NCBI RefSeq assembly: GCF_022965805.1
Contig: NC_133101.1
Coordinates: 20,245,054-20,309,053 of the forward strand
DNA from: Primulina eburnea
Taxonomy: Eukaryota > Streptophyta > Magnoliopsida > Lamiales > Gesneriaceae
DNA length: 64,000 nucleotides
Direction of reading: 5' to 3'
Within the stretch, counting starts at the first letter, position 1, and the number at the start of each line of letters is the position of its first letter. A program made the translations under genes and the position numbers. The notes beneath the pieces are model-generated. The model worked only from the letters and a program-made list of their open reading frames with translations, had not been told where the DNA came from and did not search any database. Shown here piece by piece: positions 33,054-44,086 of this stretch.

Positions 33054-33770
33054 TGATGTGAGTGGAACTGCGATGGATGAAATCCCCGAATAAACTTCCG
33101 ATAGTATCCTTCTAGCCCAAGGAAACTACGGATCTCTGAGGCATTTTGCGGCACAACCCAATCTCTGACTGCTGCAACTTTCGCCGGGTCTACCTCAATA
33201 CCGCTGCTAGAAACGACGTGGCCTAAGAACGCCACTTTCTCTAACCAGAACTCGCATTTGCTGAACTTCGCGAATAGCTTATGCTTTTGTAAGGTCTGCA
33301 ATACTGTGGTCAGATGTCTGCTGTGATCATCTTGATTCTTTGAGTAGATGAGAATATCATCTATGAATACTATCACGAACTGACCAAGATACGGCTGGAA
33401 TACGCGATTCATGAGATCCATGAAGATCGCTGGCGCATTCGTCAAACCGAACGGCATCACAAGAAACTCGAAGTGGCCATACCGAGTCCTAAAAGCAGTC
33501 TTGAGAACATCGGCATCTTTCACTCTCAGCTGATGATAACCAGAACGCAGATCAATCTTGGAGAATACTGAAGCATCCTGCAACTGGTCAAATAAATCTT
33601 CAATCCTCAGAAGTGGGTATTTGTTCTTCACTATAACTCTATTAAACTCCCGATAATCAATGCAGAGCCTCATCGAACCATCCTTTTTCTTCACAAACAA
33701 AACCGGTGCGCCCCATGGAGAAAAGCTCGGGCGAATGAACTCATTGTCAAGAAGTTCCTGAATCTATTTC
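33050..33770 (-). pseudogene. Array copy A: reverse transcriptase
   Basis: Motifs in order: [75 protein letters not shown] and [20 protein letters not shown]...[16 protein letters not shown]. The active-site FIDD is intact. An in-frame TAG near 33765 separates it from the protease part. Confidence 0.94.
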
Positions 33771-34411
33771 TTGAGTTCCGCCATCTCTGTCGGTGCTAAT
33801 CGGCATGGTGCTTTCGATATTGATGTGGTACCTGGCATAAGCTCAATAGAAAATTCCACCTCTCTCACAGATGGTAAGCCAGAGACGTCGTCAGGAAAAA
33901 CGTCTAGAAAATCCCGGAATAGGAACGTCCGATGCTGACTGTTTGGGCGTCTCGAGAACAGATACAAGAGTAGCTAAAAATGCTCGGCACCCTCTATGAA
34001 TGAGCTTCCTAGCCTGGACACAAGATATCATACGCGGTAAATTAAAATACATGTCTGGCTCGAATAAGAATTGTTCCATCCCAGGCGGTCGGACTAGAAC
34101 AGATCTCCGCTGGAAGTCAATCAAAACTCGGTTCCTCAATAGCTAGTCCATCCCCAGAATTATATCAAATTCCGGCATCGGCAGAACGATCAGATCCGCA
34201 TACACAAGATTACCATGAAGTTCAAGGTCTATATCTCGGATCACATTAGTAGCTGTCATCTCCTCTCCAGAAGGCAATGCTACTGAATACGCTATGTCTA
34301 GCCCAATTGATTTGATCTTGAGAGAATTTGCAAAGGTTTCTGAAATGAACGAATGAGTAGCCCCTGAATCTAGCAAGGCTTTCGTAGCTGAATCGGCTAT
34401 AAAGATTCTCC
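33764..34411 (-). pseudogene. Array copy A: aspartic protease
   Basis: The frame 34143-34376 contains LDSGATHSFISETFANSLKIKSIGLDIAYSVALPSGEEM and LPMPEFDIILGMD. An in-frame TAG at about 34140-34142 (a Trp codon position in relatives) follows, then LLRNRVLIDFQRRSVLVRPP (33891-34139) and the protease-RT linker [26 protein letters not shown]. The identical TAG is found in copy B. The first residues (after the intron) encode RIFIADS-like sequence. Confidence 0.9.
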
Positions 34412-34608
34412 ATGAAAGATTGGAATATTATGCTAAACCAAATAGTTTTACAAGAACTATGCTTATAGACATGCAAAGGTCAAAGTTCTTCTAACCTAAA
34501 TTCCCGTAAATAACACTGATTAGAGCATGCAATCCTATCATAAATTCTAAGTTCAAAATATTAACCCAAAACATTAAAATTCAAATACAACTTAAGGATT
34601 TATGATAC
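34412..34608 (-). other. Intron at gag-protease junction, copy A (acceptor mutated)
   Basis: On the minus strand, ...CTCATGACAG is followed by GTATCATAAATCC, which begins a 197-base AT-rich segment with stops in frame. The copy B segment has the same length and is closely similar. At its end copy A reads TTTCAT instead of the TTTCAG of copy B, so the 3' splice site is lost. Gag coding ends at 34609 and protease coding resumes at 34411. Confidence 0.8.
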
Positions 34609-35676
34609 CTGTCATGAGCATCGTCTCTGGGTTAGTCTCCGCAGCATGGAGAGAAAAAACTCTGCCTTGGGTAGGCAGATTCTTCTGAGGGCAATTCTTC
34701 AATATGTGATCAGTACTACCACATTTGTAACACTTTCCCGAACCATACATACAAGTCCCAGCATGCCGACGTGAGCACTTGGCACAGACTGGATACTCCA
34801 CTGTCCTCGGGACTGCTCGTCCCTACTGTTTCTGCTGTTGCCCTCTGATCTTGGGTGGACCATGGAAAGGTCTCTTATTCTGATGCTGCTGATGAGGAGG
34901 ACGGTGTGGTGCCTTAAATGGTCGTTTACCCTGGCGATCGCGCTCAATATCATTCTGGTCTTGCTCTGCCGCTAGCGCTCTGGAAACAACAACATTATAG
35001 GTAGTAGGGCCAGCCACCCTAACATCACGGCGTAAGATCGGCCGCAGAACATTTAGAAAATGCCTCAATTTAGCTCCAGTATCATTAGAAATTATGGGTA
35101 CAAAATGACATCCCCTCTCGAACTTACGGATGAACTCCGTAACAGTCAAGTCTCCCTGCCTCAGGGTCATGAACTCCGTGGTCAACCTCGAACGCACCTC
35201 TTCAGTAAAATATTTAGAATAGAATACCACGGTGAAGCGTGCCCAGCTCAAAGTAGTCAAATCCAAAGCCACTAATGCTCCTTCCCACCATAGGCGAGCG
35301 TCTTCTCCAAACATATAGGTCGTACATCGAACCCTATCTCCATCTTCAAGCCCCATAAACTCGAAAATAACCTCAAAGGACTTAATCCAGCCCTCGGCAG
35401 CCATAGGATCGGACGTCCCTAAGAACTCCTTTGGTCGCATCTTCATGAATCGCTCATAGTTAGCTTCCGGTCCCGTCTGTCTGGCTCCCACTGCATTGTT
35501 CCCCGCAAACTGTGCGAAGAACTGAGTCATCCCAGCTAGCATCTGGGCATTCATGTCTGCTGGAGGGGTGGTGGTAAATCTCTCTCCCCGTTGTCCCCTT
35601 GTCTCTGATCCTCATCGTTCTCATGACGGCGCTCATCATCACCTTTTGGGCGTCCAACACGGCGTCTAGGAGGCAT
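34609..35676 (-). pseudogene. Array copy A: gag (capsid and zinc knuckle)
   Basis: From ATG 35676 (MPPRRRVGRP) the frame shifts once in the Pro-rich N-terminal stretch (near 35570). It then continues as MNAQMLAGMTQFFAQFAGNNAVG..., RPKEFLGTSDPMAAEGWIKSFE, ARLWWEGALVAL, FYSKYFTEEVRSRLTTEF and LRQGDLTVTEFIRKFERGC (34823-35554). The zinc knuckle CYKCGSTDHILKNC and the tail GRVFSLHAAETNPETMLMTG (34609-34801) follow. Translation reading into the intron would add four residues and stop. Confidence 0.92.
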
Positions 35677-35909
35677 GCTGTTCCATAATTATAACCCATA
35701 CGTAACCAACATGCATAATTCCACTATTTCTTTAAATTTAAATAAATAATGCATAATCGTAATCTTGACATAAAATCTTTCATGCAATCATGATGTAAAA
35801 ATATTTCAAGCTTTAAAATAAATGCGTAACCGTAAAACTTACAGACCGAAGACGTGACTTCATGAGCTTCTCGAAAGCAGTAGTAGTACAACCCTTTACA
35901 AGATCACAG

Positions 35910-35921
35910 GCTCTGATACCA
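35910..35921 (-). other. Primer-binding site, copy A (tRNA-iMet)
   Basis: The minus strand reads TGGTATCAGAGC, two bases inside the middle LTR start at 35924. Confidence 0.95.
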
Positions 35922-35923
35922 AC

Positions 35924-38900
35924 TGTAAAGGCCCGTATTTCGTATTCATAATTTTTCAGAATTATTAAATTTTTTTCTAAATAAATAAATAACTTGCCCA
36001 ATTTATAAAATAAACATGCAAATAATTTTAACTTTAAAATAACAGCGGAAGTCAACATTGTATTTAAAACAGCAATTTAAAAATAATCCAACATGTTAAA
36101 ATTGAGTTTGAATGATAAAAGGTGCATAAACTAAATCATGAGGTCCTCGGGTTTACTACTGCTGCCACAAGATATCTCACTGGTCTCCGCCCGCAGTCTC
36201 GGCCTCATCAATACCTACAACAATCAAGTCTAGTGAGTCTAAAGACTCAACATGTATATATCGTGAATAACAAGTAAATATATCATAAAATCGCATGCAA
36301 CGTAAAAATAAAATATCGTAAAGCGCATGGTGAAAATCGTATCATGAATAATTATATCTACGTGCATATCTGAAAATCATACCTAAAAGCTTTGCTCAAT
36401 AGAGCTCTGTCATAACATATCATATTTTTCTGGTAGAGATAATGTTTCAAAGCTAGTGGCCCATAACATAACGTATGCGCCTGATCAGACTAAACCACAG
36501 TATACTGGGCGGTAGAGATCAATCACAGCCCTTGGACTGGATGTCCGAACCCATATATAATCATAAACCGGTAGTCACCGGGCGGAGAGGTCCTCGGTTG
36601 CGCCTACCGACTTCCAAATCCATAAGCATAAGGTGGCCACAAGACATATAGCATATATCTCAAAAATAAACATTTTATATTTTTATGCACGTAATATCAT
36701 TATAACCTTATTTTTACCGGATGAGTTGAATCGTTCCCAGGCTTTCTGCGACTTAATTCTAATATGTGACACATGCAATAAATCTTAACTTGACAAAAAC
36801 TTAACAATAGAACCAAAAACGAGACGATTCGGACCAACAACTTGATTTTTAACCATGGCTTCGTACCAACCCGAACCAACATTAAACCGACGTTTAACCA
36901 TGATTAAAAATGCCCAAAACAAACTGAAAAATATGCATAATAACTGTAAAACACGATAATAGTTGAAAGGAATCCAAAAACATAAAACACTCTTTCGAGA
37001 GTCATTTTGGCACCTTTCACCGTAAATTCTTGTACGACCTCTAAAACTCAACCAAATCACAAACGGCCAAAACCATGACTTTCCTAACTCATTAAGGTAG
37101 TGTCCAGTCTAAGGCCACGGGCTAAAAGCCAACCAAGAACTCAAACCACCAAGAAAACCGCAACCTAAAGTTGCTGTCAAGAACAGAAAATTACAGCGGT
37201 TGCTGTTGTGTGTGTGTGAGGTATATCTCGGAAATAATTGGACATTGGCTTGAGCCACCACTCGGAGACTCTTACCAACATCCTATGTCATGACTTGGAC
37301 CATGGCTAAGGGCTAAAAGCCAAACACAAACCAAGCCATTACCTAAGACAACCGAAGGTATCAACCGAGTGCACCAAATCTGTGCAGTGAAATGTATTGA
37401 GTTGTTTTACTGTCGTGGGTTGTTCTAGTGGCCATTTCATCGACCATGGCTCGATATAGACATGATGGAGTGTTGTATGAACCATGGATAAAGGCTAGGA
37501 GCCAACCATAATCCACACAACATCCAAAAACCGAAAGGGCATATACACAGAATTTGAAGAAACCAAAATGCATTTGTGTTGTTGTTGTGAAATTCTGATG
37601 GATCCGTGTACCAAGCTTGGAAAGGACACCTTGGTCACGTCCTAGACATGTTAAGGGAGTGTTATAACCGTGGCTACAGTCCCTAGGACAGCCAAGATTT
37701 GAACACCCCTCAAACAACTCAAGAACAAAAAATTGTGACTCATTTCTGCAGCTTATGTAAAGTTGCTGTCATTGCTTCGTTCTTGAGCGTATGGACTAAA
37801 ACAACTGACCCAAAAACACCCTAACACATTCTAAATTATGCCTAGAAGCAGCCATGTGTGCCTGGAACCGAGCAACTCCCTGAAAGCAACAAAACACACC
37901 AAAACCGTGACATTTAAAACAAAGAAGCCGAGAACTTTTGTGCTGATTTTTGATTGGACATTTGCTGTCATTTTCCTGATATTGTTTGAATCATGCATAT
38001 ATAATGGTTTAAAAATATCTATAGGACTTGATTGAAGAGAAAAGAAACGATATATACATGCCTGGAATTTGTTTTGAAGAAAACAAATCAAAACGACAAT
38101 TCGACGCGACGGAACTGAGTTGGATTTCCTTCTTTGTTTTTCGGCTGTTGCTACACGATTCTAGCTGGTATTTTTCTGATGTATTTCGAAGGTGATGGTG
38201 ATGGAATGCTAGGTATTGAAGGTGAATGTTATAAGGGGATGTTAAATGGGTCTTGAATTGTATTTAGTGGAGAGTTACAAGTCAAGAATTTGAATGGGTT
38301 TGAATGGTTTCCGTCACTCCTTATTGCCGTTGGTTTTGCTCTTATTCTTGCTGCTACTCACGATTTCAGTAGCTTATTTCTGGTATTGTTCAAAGGTAAA
38401 AATGTGGGTTTGCTAGACAATAATGGGGAGTTTATAAGGTGCCATAACATACATTAAAATGAGAGTTACAAGTGAAGCTATGAATGAGAATTTGAAATGC
38501 CTCATTCCTTAGCTGACCGAGTTTTTTTTTTCTTATTCTTATTGCTGCATATTAACGTTGGTATGTTAGGTAATAAGTTGACGATTATTGTGGTTTACTA
38601 TAATATTCGAATTACTGATACTTTGTGAATTAAAATGGGAAGGTGAATTCAACTTAATGACCATTGGGGTGGCTTGAATGAATTTACTACACTTTTGAAT
38701 TGTCTTGACCAAATATTATTACTACTTCTTGCATGGTATTGCATGTTTTAAAATTTAATTATTTAAAATTTCTTGAATATATATTATACCTAGATTAATT
38801 CATCCTCATTTATTTACACATTTTAATTTAAGATTTAATTAAATATGGCACCCAAAAGAATTTATTTAATGACTCAGATCTAATTAATTTAATAAATCCT

Positions 38901-39181
38901 AAAACATTCTTTTTTCTTTAAATTAAATTATTCCTTGACTTAAATCAAATTTAGGAATATTTTCTTATTATTAATCCTATATTAAATCTCCAAACTCCGG
39001 TTCGACCTTTCGTATTTATCTTGAAAATATAAACCTAAACATCTACCTTTAAAATAAATAATCATGACTTAAAATTATTAAAATAAATTAAACACTTCAT
39101 ATTTATATAAAATATTCATTTTTAATTTAAATAGTAGCAATTATGCATGGCTTATGCGTAATCTTATTTTCGGGTTCTACA
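35924..39181 (-). repeat. Middle LTR of array (3258 bp), shared by A and B
   Basis: Starts TGTAAAGGCCCG and ends CGGGTTCTACA. It serves as 5' LTR for interior A and as 3' LTR for interior B; the polypurine tract follows at about 39187-39199. It differs from both outer LTRs at shared positions, for example an extra ATTAAACCG near 36882, and GACAATTCG (38094-38102) where the others have GACAATACG. Four U3 repeats with GGCTAAAAGCC-like words lie at about 37119, 37302, 37478 and 37670. Confidence 0.95.
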
Positions 39182-39229
39182 ACTCTACCCCCCCTTAAAA
39201 GAAATTTCGTCCCCGAAATTAAAACTTAC

Positions 39230-40605
39230 CGAATAACTCGGGATAACGACTCCTCATCTCCGGCTCAGATTCCCATGTAGCTTCCTCCTCCGAATGGTTG
39301 AGCCATTTGAATTTCACTAGCTTGACCATTTTGTTCCGAAGCTTTTTCTCCTGTCTTTCCAAGATTTGCACCTATCTTTCCTCATATGACAAGTTCGGAG
39401 TGAGCTGCAACGGTTCAAAGTTCAAAACATGCGATGGATTCGCCATATACTTCCTCAACATGGAGAAGTGAAAGACGTTGTGCACTCCGGCCAGATTCGG
39501 TGGAAGAGCAACACGATAAGCTAATGTCCCAACTCTGTCGAGGATCTCAAATGGTCCGATGAATCTTGGACTGAGCTTTTCTTTCTTCCCGAACCGCATA
39601 ACAACTTTCATCGGTGCTATCTTCACGAAAACATGGTCACCAACAGCAAACTTTAAATCTCTCCTTCGCTGATCCGCATAACTCTTCTGTCTACTCTGAG
39701 CAGTCCTCATCCTATCACGGATCTTGACTACTACATCAGCAGCATGTTGCACAATCTTCGGACCCAATTCTGGTCTCTCCCCTACTTCATCCCAATGAAT
39801 AGGCGATCTACACTTACGACCGTACAGTGCTTCATATGGAGCCATACCTATAGATGACTGAAAACTGTTGTTATAGGTAAACTCCACCAACGGTAACTTT
39901 GATTCCCAACTCCCGGAGAAATCTAGAACACATGCACAAAGAAGATCCTCCAAAATCTGGATAACTCTCTTGGATTGACCATCTGTCTGTGGGTGGAAAG
40001 CTGTGCTAAACAAAAACTTTGTACCCATAGCTGTATGTAGACTCTTCCAAAATGATGATGTGAATCTAGGATCTCGGTCAGACACTATAGAAACGGGAAT
40101 GCCATGAAGTCTGACGATCTCCCGGATGTATAACTCTGCATACTGGATCATGGAGAAGTCGTCTTAATAGGCAAGAAATGAGCTCATTTCGTAAGACGAT
40201 CAACAATCACCCATATAGCATTCAACCCTCTGACTGACATCGGCAGACCGAGAACGAAGTCAATGGTGACATTCTCCCACTTCCACTCGGGAATAGGAAG
40301 AGGCTTGAGAAAACCTGCTGGTCTCTGATGTTCCGCTTTCACTAGCTGACACGTCAGACACTCGGATACAAATCGTCTGATATCCCTCTTCATCCCTGGC
40401 CACCAATATAACAACTATAGGTCTTTGTACATCTTCGTACTCTAGGATGAATAGAGTACGACGACATATGGGCCTCAAATAGGATATCCTCTCGAATAGA
40501 ATCGCTGCTCGGAACCCACATTCTGTCTCGATATCTGACAATACCGTCTCTAACTGTGTACAAGATACTGTCCTTGGCTTCATCTCTCTGTCTCCACTTA
40601 GCCAA
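39230..40605 (-). pseudogene. Array copy B: integrase and chromodomain
   Basis: The zinc-finger and first-Asp part is at 40184-40605 (SSDSIREDILFEAHMSS..., [18 protein letters not shown]). The frame 39372-40151 has [14 protein letters not shown] (second Asp), then [14 protein letters not shown], in which the catalytic Glu is Lys (residue 61 of this frame). The GPY/F-like region and [22 protein letters not shown] follow. The chromodomain runs on to about 39230 after a stop. The Glu-to-Lys change would inactivate strand transfer. Confidence 0.92.
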
Positions 40606-40689
40606 TTGCTCATCTGCTAACTGACCACTGCGAATACGGTCTATAAGAGAAGAATGAATCGTTAAAGCAGATAGACGAGGAACTCTGCC

Positions 40690-41890
40690 TCAAGGACACA
40701 TCTCTAGATCAAGCCTCTGCATCTCAAACTGAAGAGGTCTCGAAACCACCAAATGAGCCATCCCTGCGACTTTCCTGCTCAACGTGTCTGCAACTACATT
40801 AGCTTTGCCAGGATGATAGCTAATGTCACAGTCATAGTCCTTCACTAGCTCCAACCAACGCCTCTGCCGCATATTCAACTCTTTCTGTGTAAAGAAGTAT
40901 TTGAGACTTTTGTGGTTGGTGAAAATCTGACACTTCTCTCCGTACAAATAATGCCTCCAAATCTTCAATGCAAATACTACGGCTGCCAACTCTAGATCAT
41001 GGGTAGGATAATTCTTCTCATGAATCTTCAACTCACGAGAAGCATATGCTATCACCTTCCCATGCTGCATCAATACTACGCCCAACCCGAATTTTGAAGC
41101 ATCGGTATACAGAACAAAATCTCCGGGTCTTGAAGACATGGCCAATACTGGCGCTGAAATAAGAGCTTGCTTCAATGTATCGAAGGTCTTCTGACATTCC
41201 TCGCTCCACACATACTTAACATTCTTCTTCGTCAATGATGTGAGTGGAACTGCGATGGATGAAAATCCCCGAATAAAATTCCGATAGTATCCTGCTAGCC
41301 CTAGGAAACAACGGATCTCTGATGCATTTTGCGGCACAACCCAATCTCTGACTGCTGCAACTTTCGCCGGGTCTACCTCAATACCGCTGCTATAAACGAC
41401 GTGGCCTAAGAACGCCACTTTCTCTAACCAGAACTCGCATTTGCTGAACTTCGCGAATAGCTTATGCTTTTGTAAGGTCTGCAATACTGTGGTCAGATGT
41501 CTGCTGTGATCCTCTTGATTCTTTGAGTAGATGAGAATATCATCTATGAATACTATCACGAACTGATCAAGATACGGCTGGAATACACGATTCATGAGAT
41601 CCATGATGATCGCTGGTGCATTCGTCAAACCGAACGGCATCACAAGAAACTCGAAGGGGCCATACCGAGTCCTAAAAGCAGTCTTGAGAACATCGGCGTC
41701 TTTCACTCTCAGCTGATGATAACCAGAACGTGGATCAATCTTGGAGAATACTGAAGCTCCCTGCAACTGGTCAATAAATCTTCAATCCTCGGAAGTGGGT
41801 ATTTGTTCTTCACTGTAACTCTGTTCAACTCCCGATAATCAATGCAGAGCCTCATCGAACTATCCTTTTTCTTCACAAACAAAACCGGTG
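40690..41890 (-). pseudogene. Array copy B: reverse transcriptase and RNase H
   Basis: One 358-residue frame (40690-41766) joins RT ([72 protein letters not shown]) to RNase H ([75 protein letters not shown]). In RNase H the third acid is changed (TNHKS for TDHKS). A one-base deletion near 41768 separates the frame from the N-terminal RT part. That part has [11 protein letters not shown] and a TAG where SPWGAP is expected (near 41897). Confidence 0.93.
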
Positions 41891-41894
41891 CGCC

Positions 41895-42582
41895 CTATGG
41901 CGAAAAGCTCGGGCGAATGAACTCATTGTCAAGAAGTTCCTGAATCTTTTTCTTGAGTTCCGCCATCTCTGTCGGTGCTAATCGGTATGGTGCTTTTGAT
42001 ATCGGTGCGGTACCTGGTATAAGCTCAATAGAAAATTCCACCTCTCTCACAGATGGTAAGCCAGAGACGTCGTCAGGAAAAACATCTAGAAAGGAACATC
42101 GGATGCTGACTGTTTGGGCGTCTCGGGAACAGACACAAGAGTAGCTAAAAATGCTCGGCACCCTCTATGAATGAGCTTCCAGGCCTGGACACAAGATATC
42201 ATACGCGGTAAATTAAAATACTTGTCTGGCTCGAATAAGTATTGTTCCATCCCAGGCGGTCGGACTAGAACAGATCTCCGCTGGAAGTCAATCAAAACTC
42301 GGTTCCTCAATAGCTAGTCCATCCCCAGAATTATATCAAATTCCGGCATCGGCAGAACGATCAGATCTGCATACACAAGATTACCATGAAGTTCAAGGTC
42401 TATATCTCGGATCACATTAGTAGCTGTCATATCCTCTCCAGAAGGCAATGCTACTGAATATGCTATGTCTAGCCCAATTGATTTTATCTTGAGAGAATTT
42501 GCAAAGGTTTCTGAAATGAACGAATGAGTAGCCCCTGAATCTATCAAGGCTTTCGTAGCTGAATCGGCTATAAAAATTCTAC
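41895..42582 (-). pseudogene. Array copy B: aspartic protease
   Basis: The frame 42314-42547 reads DSGATHSFISETFANSLKIKSIGLDIAYSVALPSGEDM...MPEFDIILGMD, then the same in-frame TAG as copy A (42311-42313). RNRVLIDFQRRSVLVRPPGMEQY (42086-42310) and the linker to RT (41895-42161) follow, with a deletion of several codons near 42090. Directly upstream of DSG the codons IADSATKALI continue to the intron acceptor at 42583. Confidence 0.91.
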
Positions 42583-42779
42583 CTGAAAGATTGGAATATT
42601 AAGCTAAACCAAATAGTTTTACAAGAACTATGCTTTTAGACATGCAAAGATCAAAGTTCTTGTAACCTAAATTCCCGTAAATAACACTGATTAGAGCATG
42701 CAATCCTATCATAAATTCTAAGTTCAAAATATTAACCCAAAACATTAAACTTCAAATACAACTTAAGGATTTATGATAC
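42583..42779 (-). other. Intron at gag-protease junction, copy B
   Basis: On the minus strand the segment begins GTATCATAAATCC after ...ATGACAG and ends ...CCAATCTTTCAG before GTAGAATTTT. It is 197 bases, T-rich and AT-rich, with stops in all useful frames. Removing it joins the Gly codon in phase 1 and places 13 residues between Gly and D-S-G, the spacing seen without an intron in G1. Donor, acceptor and composition fit a plant spliceosomal intron. Confidence 0.85.
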
Positions 42780-43839
42780 CTGTCATGAGCATCGTCTCCG
42801 GGTTAGTCTCCGCAGCATGGAGAGCAAAAACTCTGCCTTGGGTAGGCAGATACTTCTGAGGGCAATTCTTCAATATGTGGTCAGCACTACCACATTTGTA
42901 ACACTTTCCCGAACCATACATACAAGTCCCAGCATGACGATGTGAGCACTTGGCACAAACTGGATACTACACTGTCCTCGGGACTGCTCTTCCCTGCTGT
43001 TGCCCTACGATCCTGGGTGGACCGTGGAAAGGTCTCTTATTCTGATACTGCTGATGAGGAGGACGGTGTGGTGCCTGAAATGATCGTTTACCTTGGCGAT
43101 CGCGCTCAATATCATTCTGGTCTTGCTCTGCCGCTAGCTCTCTGGAAACAGCAATATCATAGGTAGTAGGGCCAGCCACCCTAACATCACGGCGTAAGAT
43201 CGGCCGCAGACCATTCAGAAAATGCCTCAATTTAGCTCCAGCATCATTAGCAATTAGGGGTACAAAATGACATCCCCTCTCGAACTTACGGATGAACTCC
43301 GTAACAGTCAAGTCTCCCTGCCTGAGGGTCATGAACTCCGTGGTCAACCTCGAACGCACCTCTTCAGTAAAATATTTAGAGTAGAATACCACGGTTAAGC
43401 GTGCCCAGCTCAAAGTAGTCAAATCCAAAGCCACTGATGCTCCTTCCCACCATAGGCGAGCGTCTCCTCCGAACAGATAGGTCGTACATCGAACCCTATC
43501 TCCATCTTCAAGCCTCATAAACTCGAAAATAACCTCAAGGGACTTAATCCAGCCCTCGGCAGCAATAGGATCGGACGTCCCTAAGAACTCCTTTGGTCGC
43601 ATCTTCATGAATCGCTAATAGATAGCCTCCAGTCCCGTCTGTCTGGCTCCCACTGCATTGTTCCCCGCAAACTGTGCGAAGAACTGAGTCATCCCAGCTA
43701 GCATCTGGGCATTCATGTCTGGTGGAGGGGGTGGTGGTAAATCTCTCTCCTCGTTCTCCCCTTGTCTCTGATCCTCACCATCTTCATGACGGCGCTCATC
43801 ATCACCTCTTGGGCGTCCAACACGGCGTCTAGGAGGCAT
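42780..43839 (-). pseudogene. Array copy B: gag
   Basis: ATG at 43839 starts MPPRRRVGRPRGDDERRHED, a charged and Pro-rich N-terminus, then MNAQMLAGMTQFFAQFAGNN. A TAG at about 43612 (Glu codon in relatives) interrupts it. The capsid continues MRPKEFLGTSDPIAAEGWIKSLE, ARLWWEGASVAL, YFTEEVRSRLTTEF, LRQGDLTVTEFIRKF (42967-43608). The zinc-knuckle region and tail ending ...ETMLMTG reach 42780. It is the best-preserved gag in the array. Confidence 0.92.
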
Positions 43840-44072
43840 GCCGTTCCATAATTATAACCCATACGTAACCAACATGCATAATTCCACTATTTCTTTAAAT
43901 TTAAATAAATAATGCATAATCATAATCTTGACATAAAATCTTTCGTGCAATCATGATGTAAAAATGTTTCAAGCTTTAAAATAAATGCATAATCGTAAAA
44001 CTTACAGACCGAAGACGTGACTTCATGAGCTTCTCGAGAGCAGTAGTAGTACAACCCTTTACAAGATCACAG

Positions 44073-44084
44073 GCTCTGATACCA
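44073..44084 (-). other. Primer-binding site, copy B (tRNA-iMet)
   Basis: The minus strand reads TGGTATCAGAGC next to the LTR start at 44087. Confidence 0.95.
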
Positions 44085-44086
44085 AC

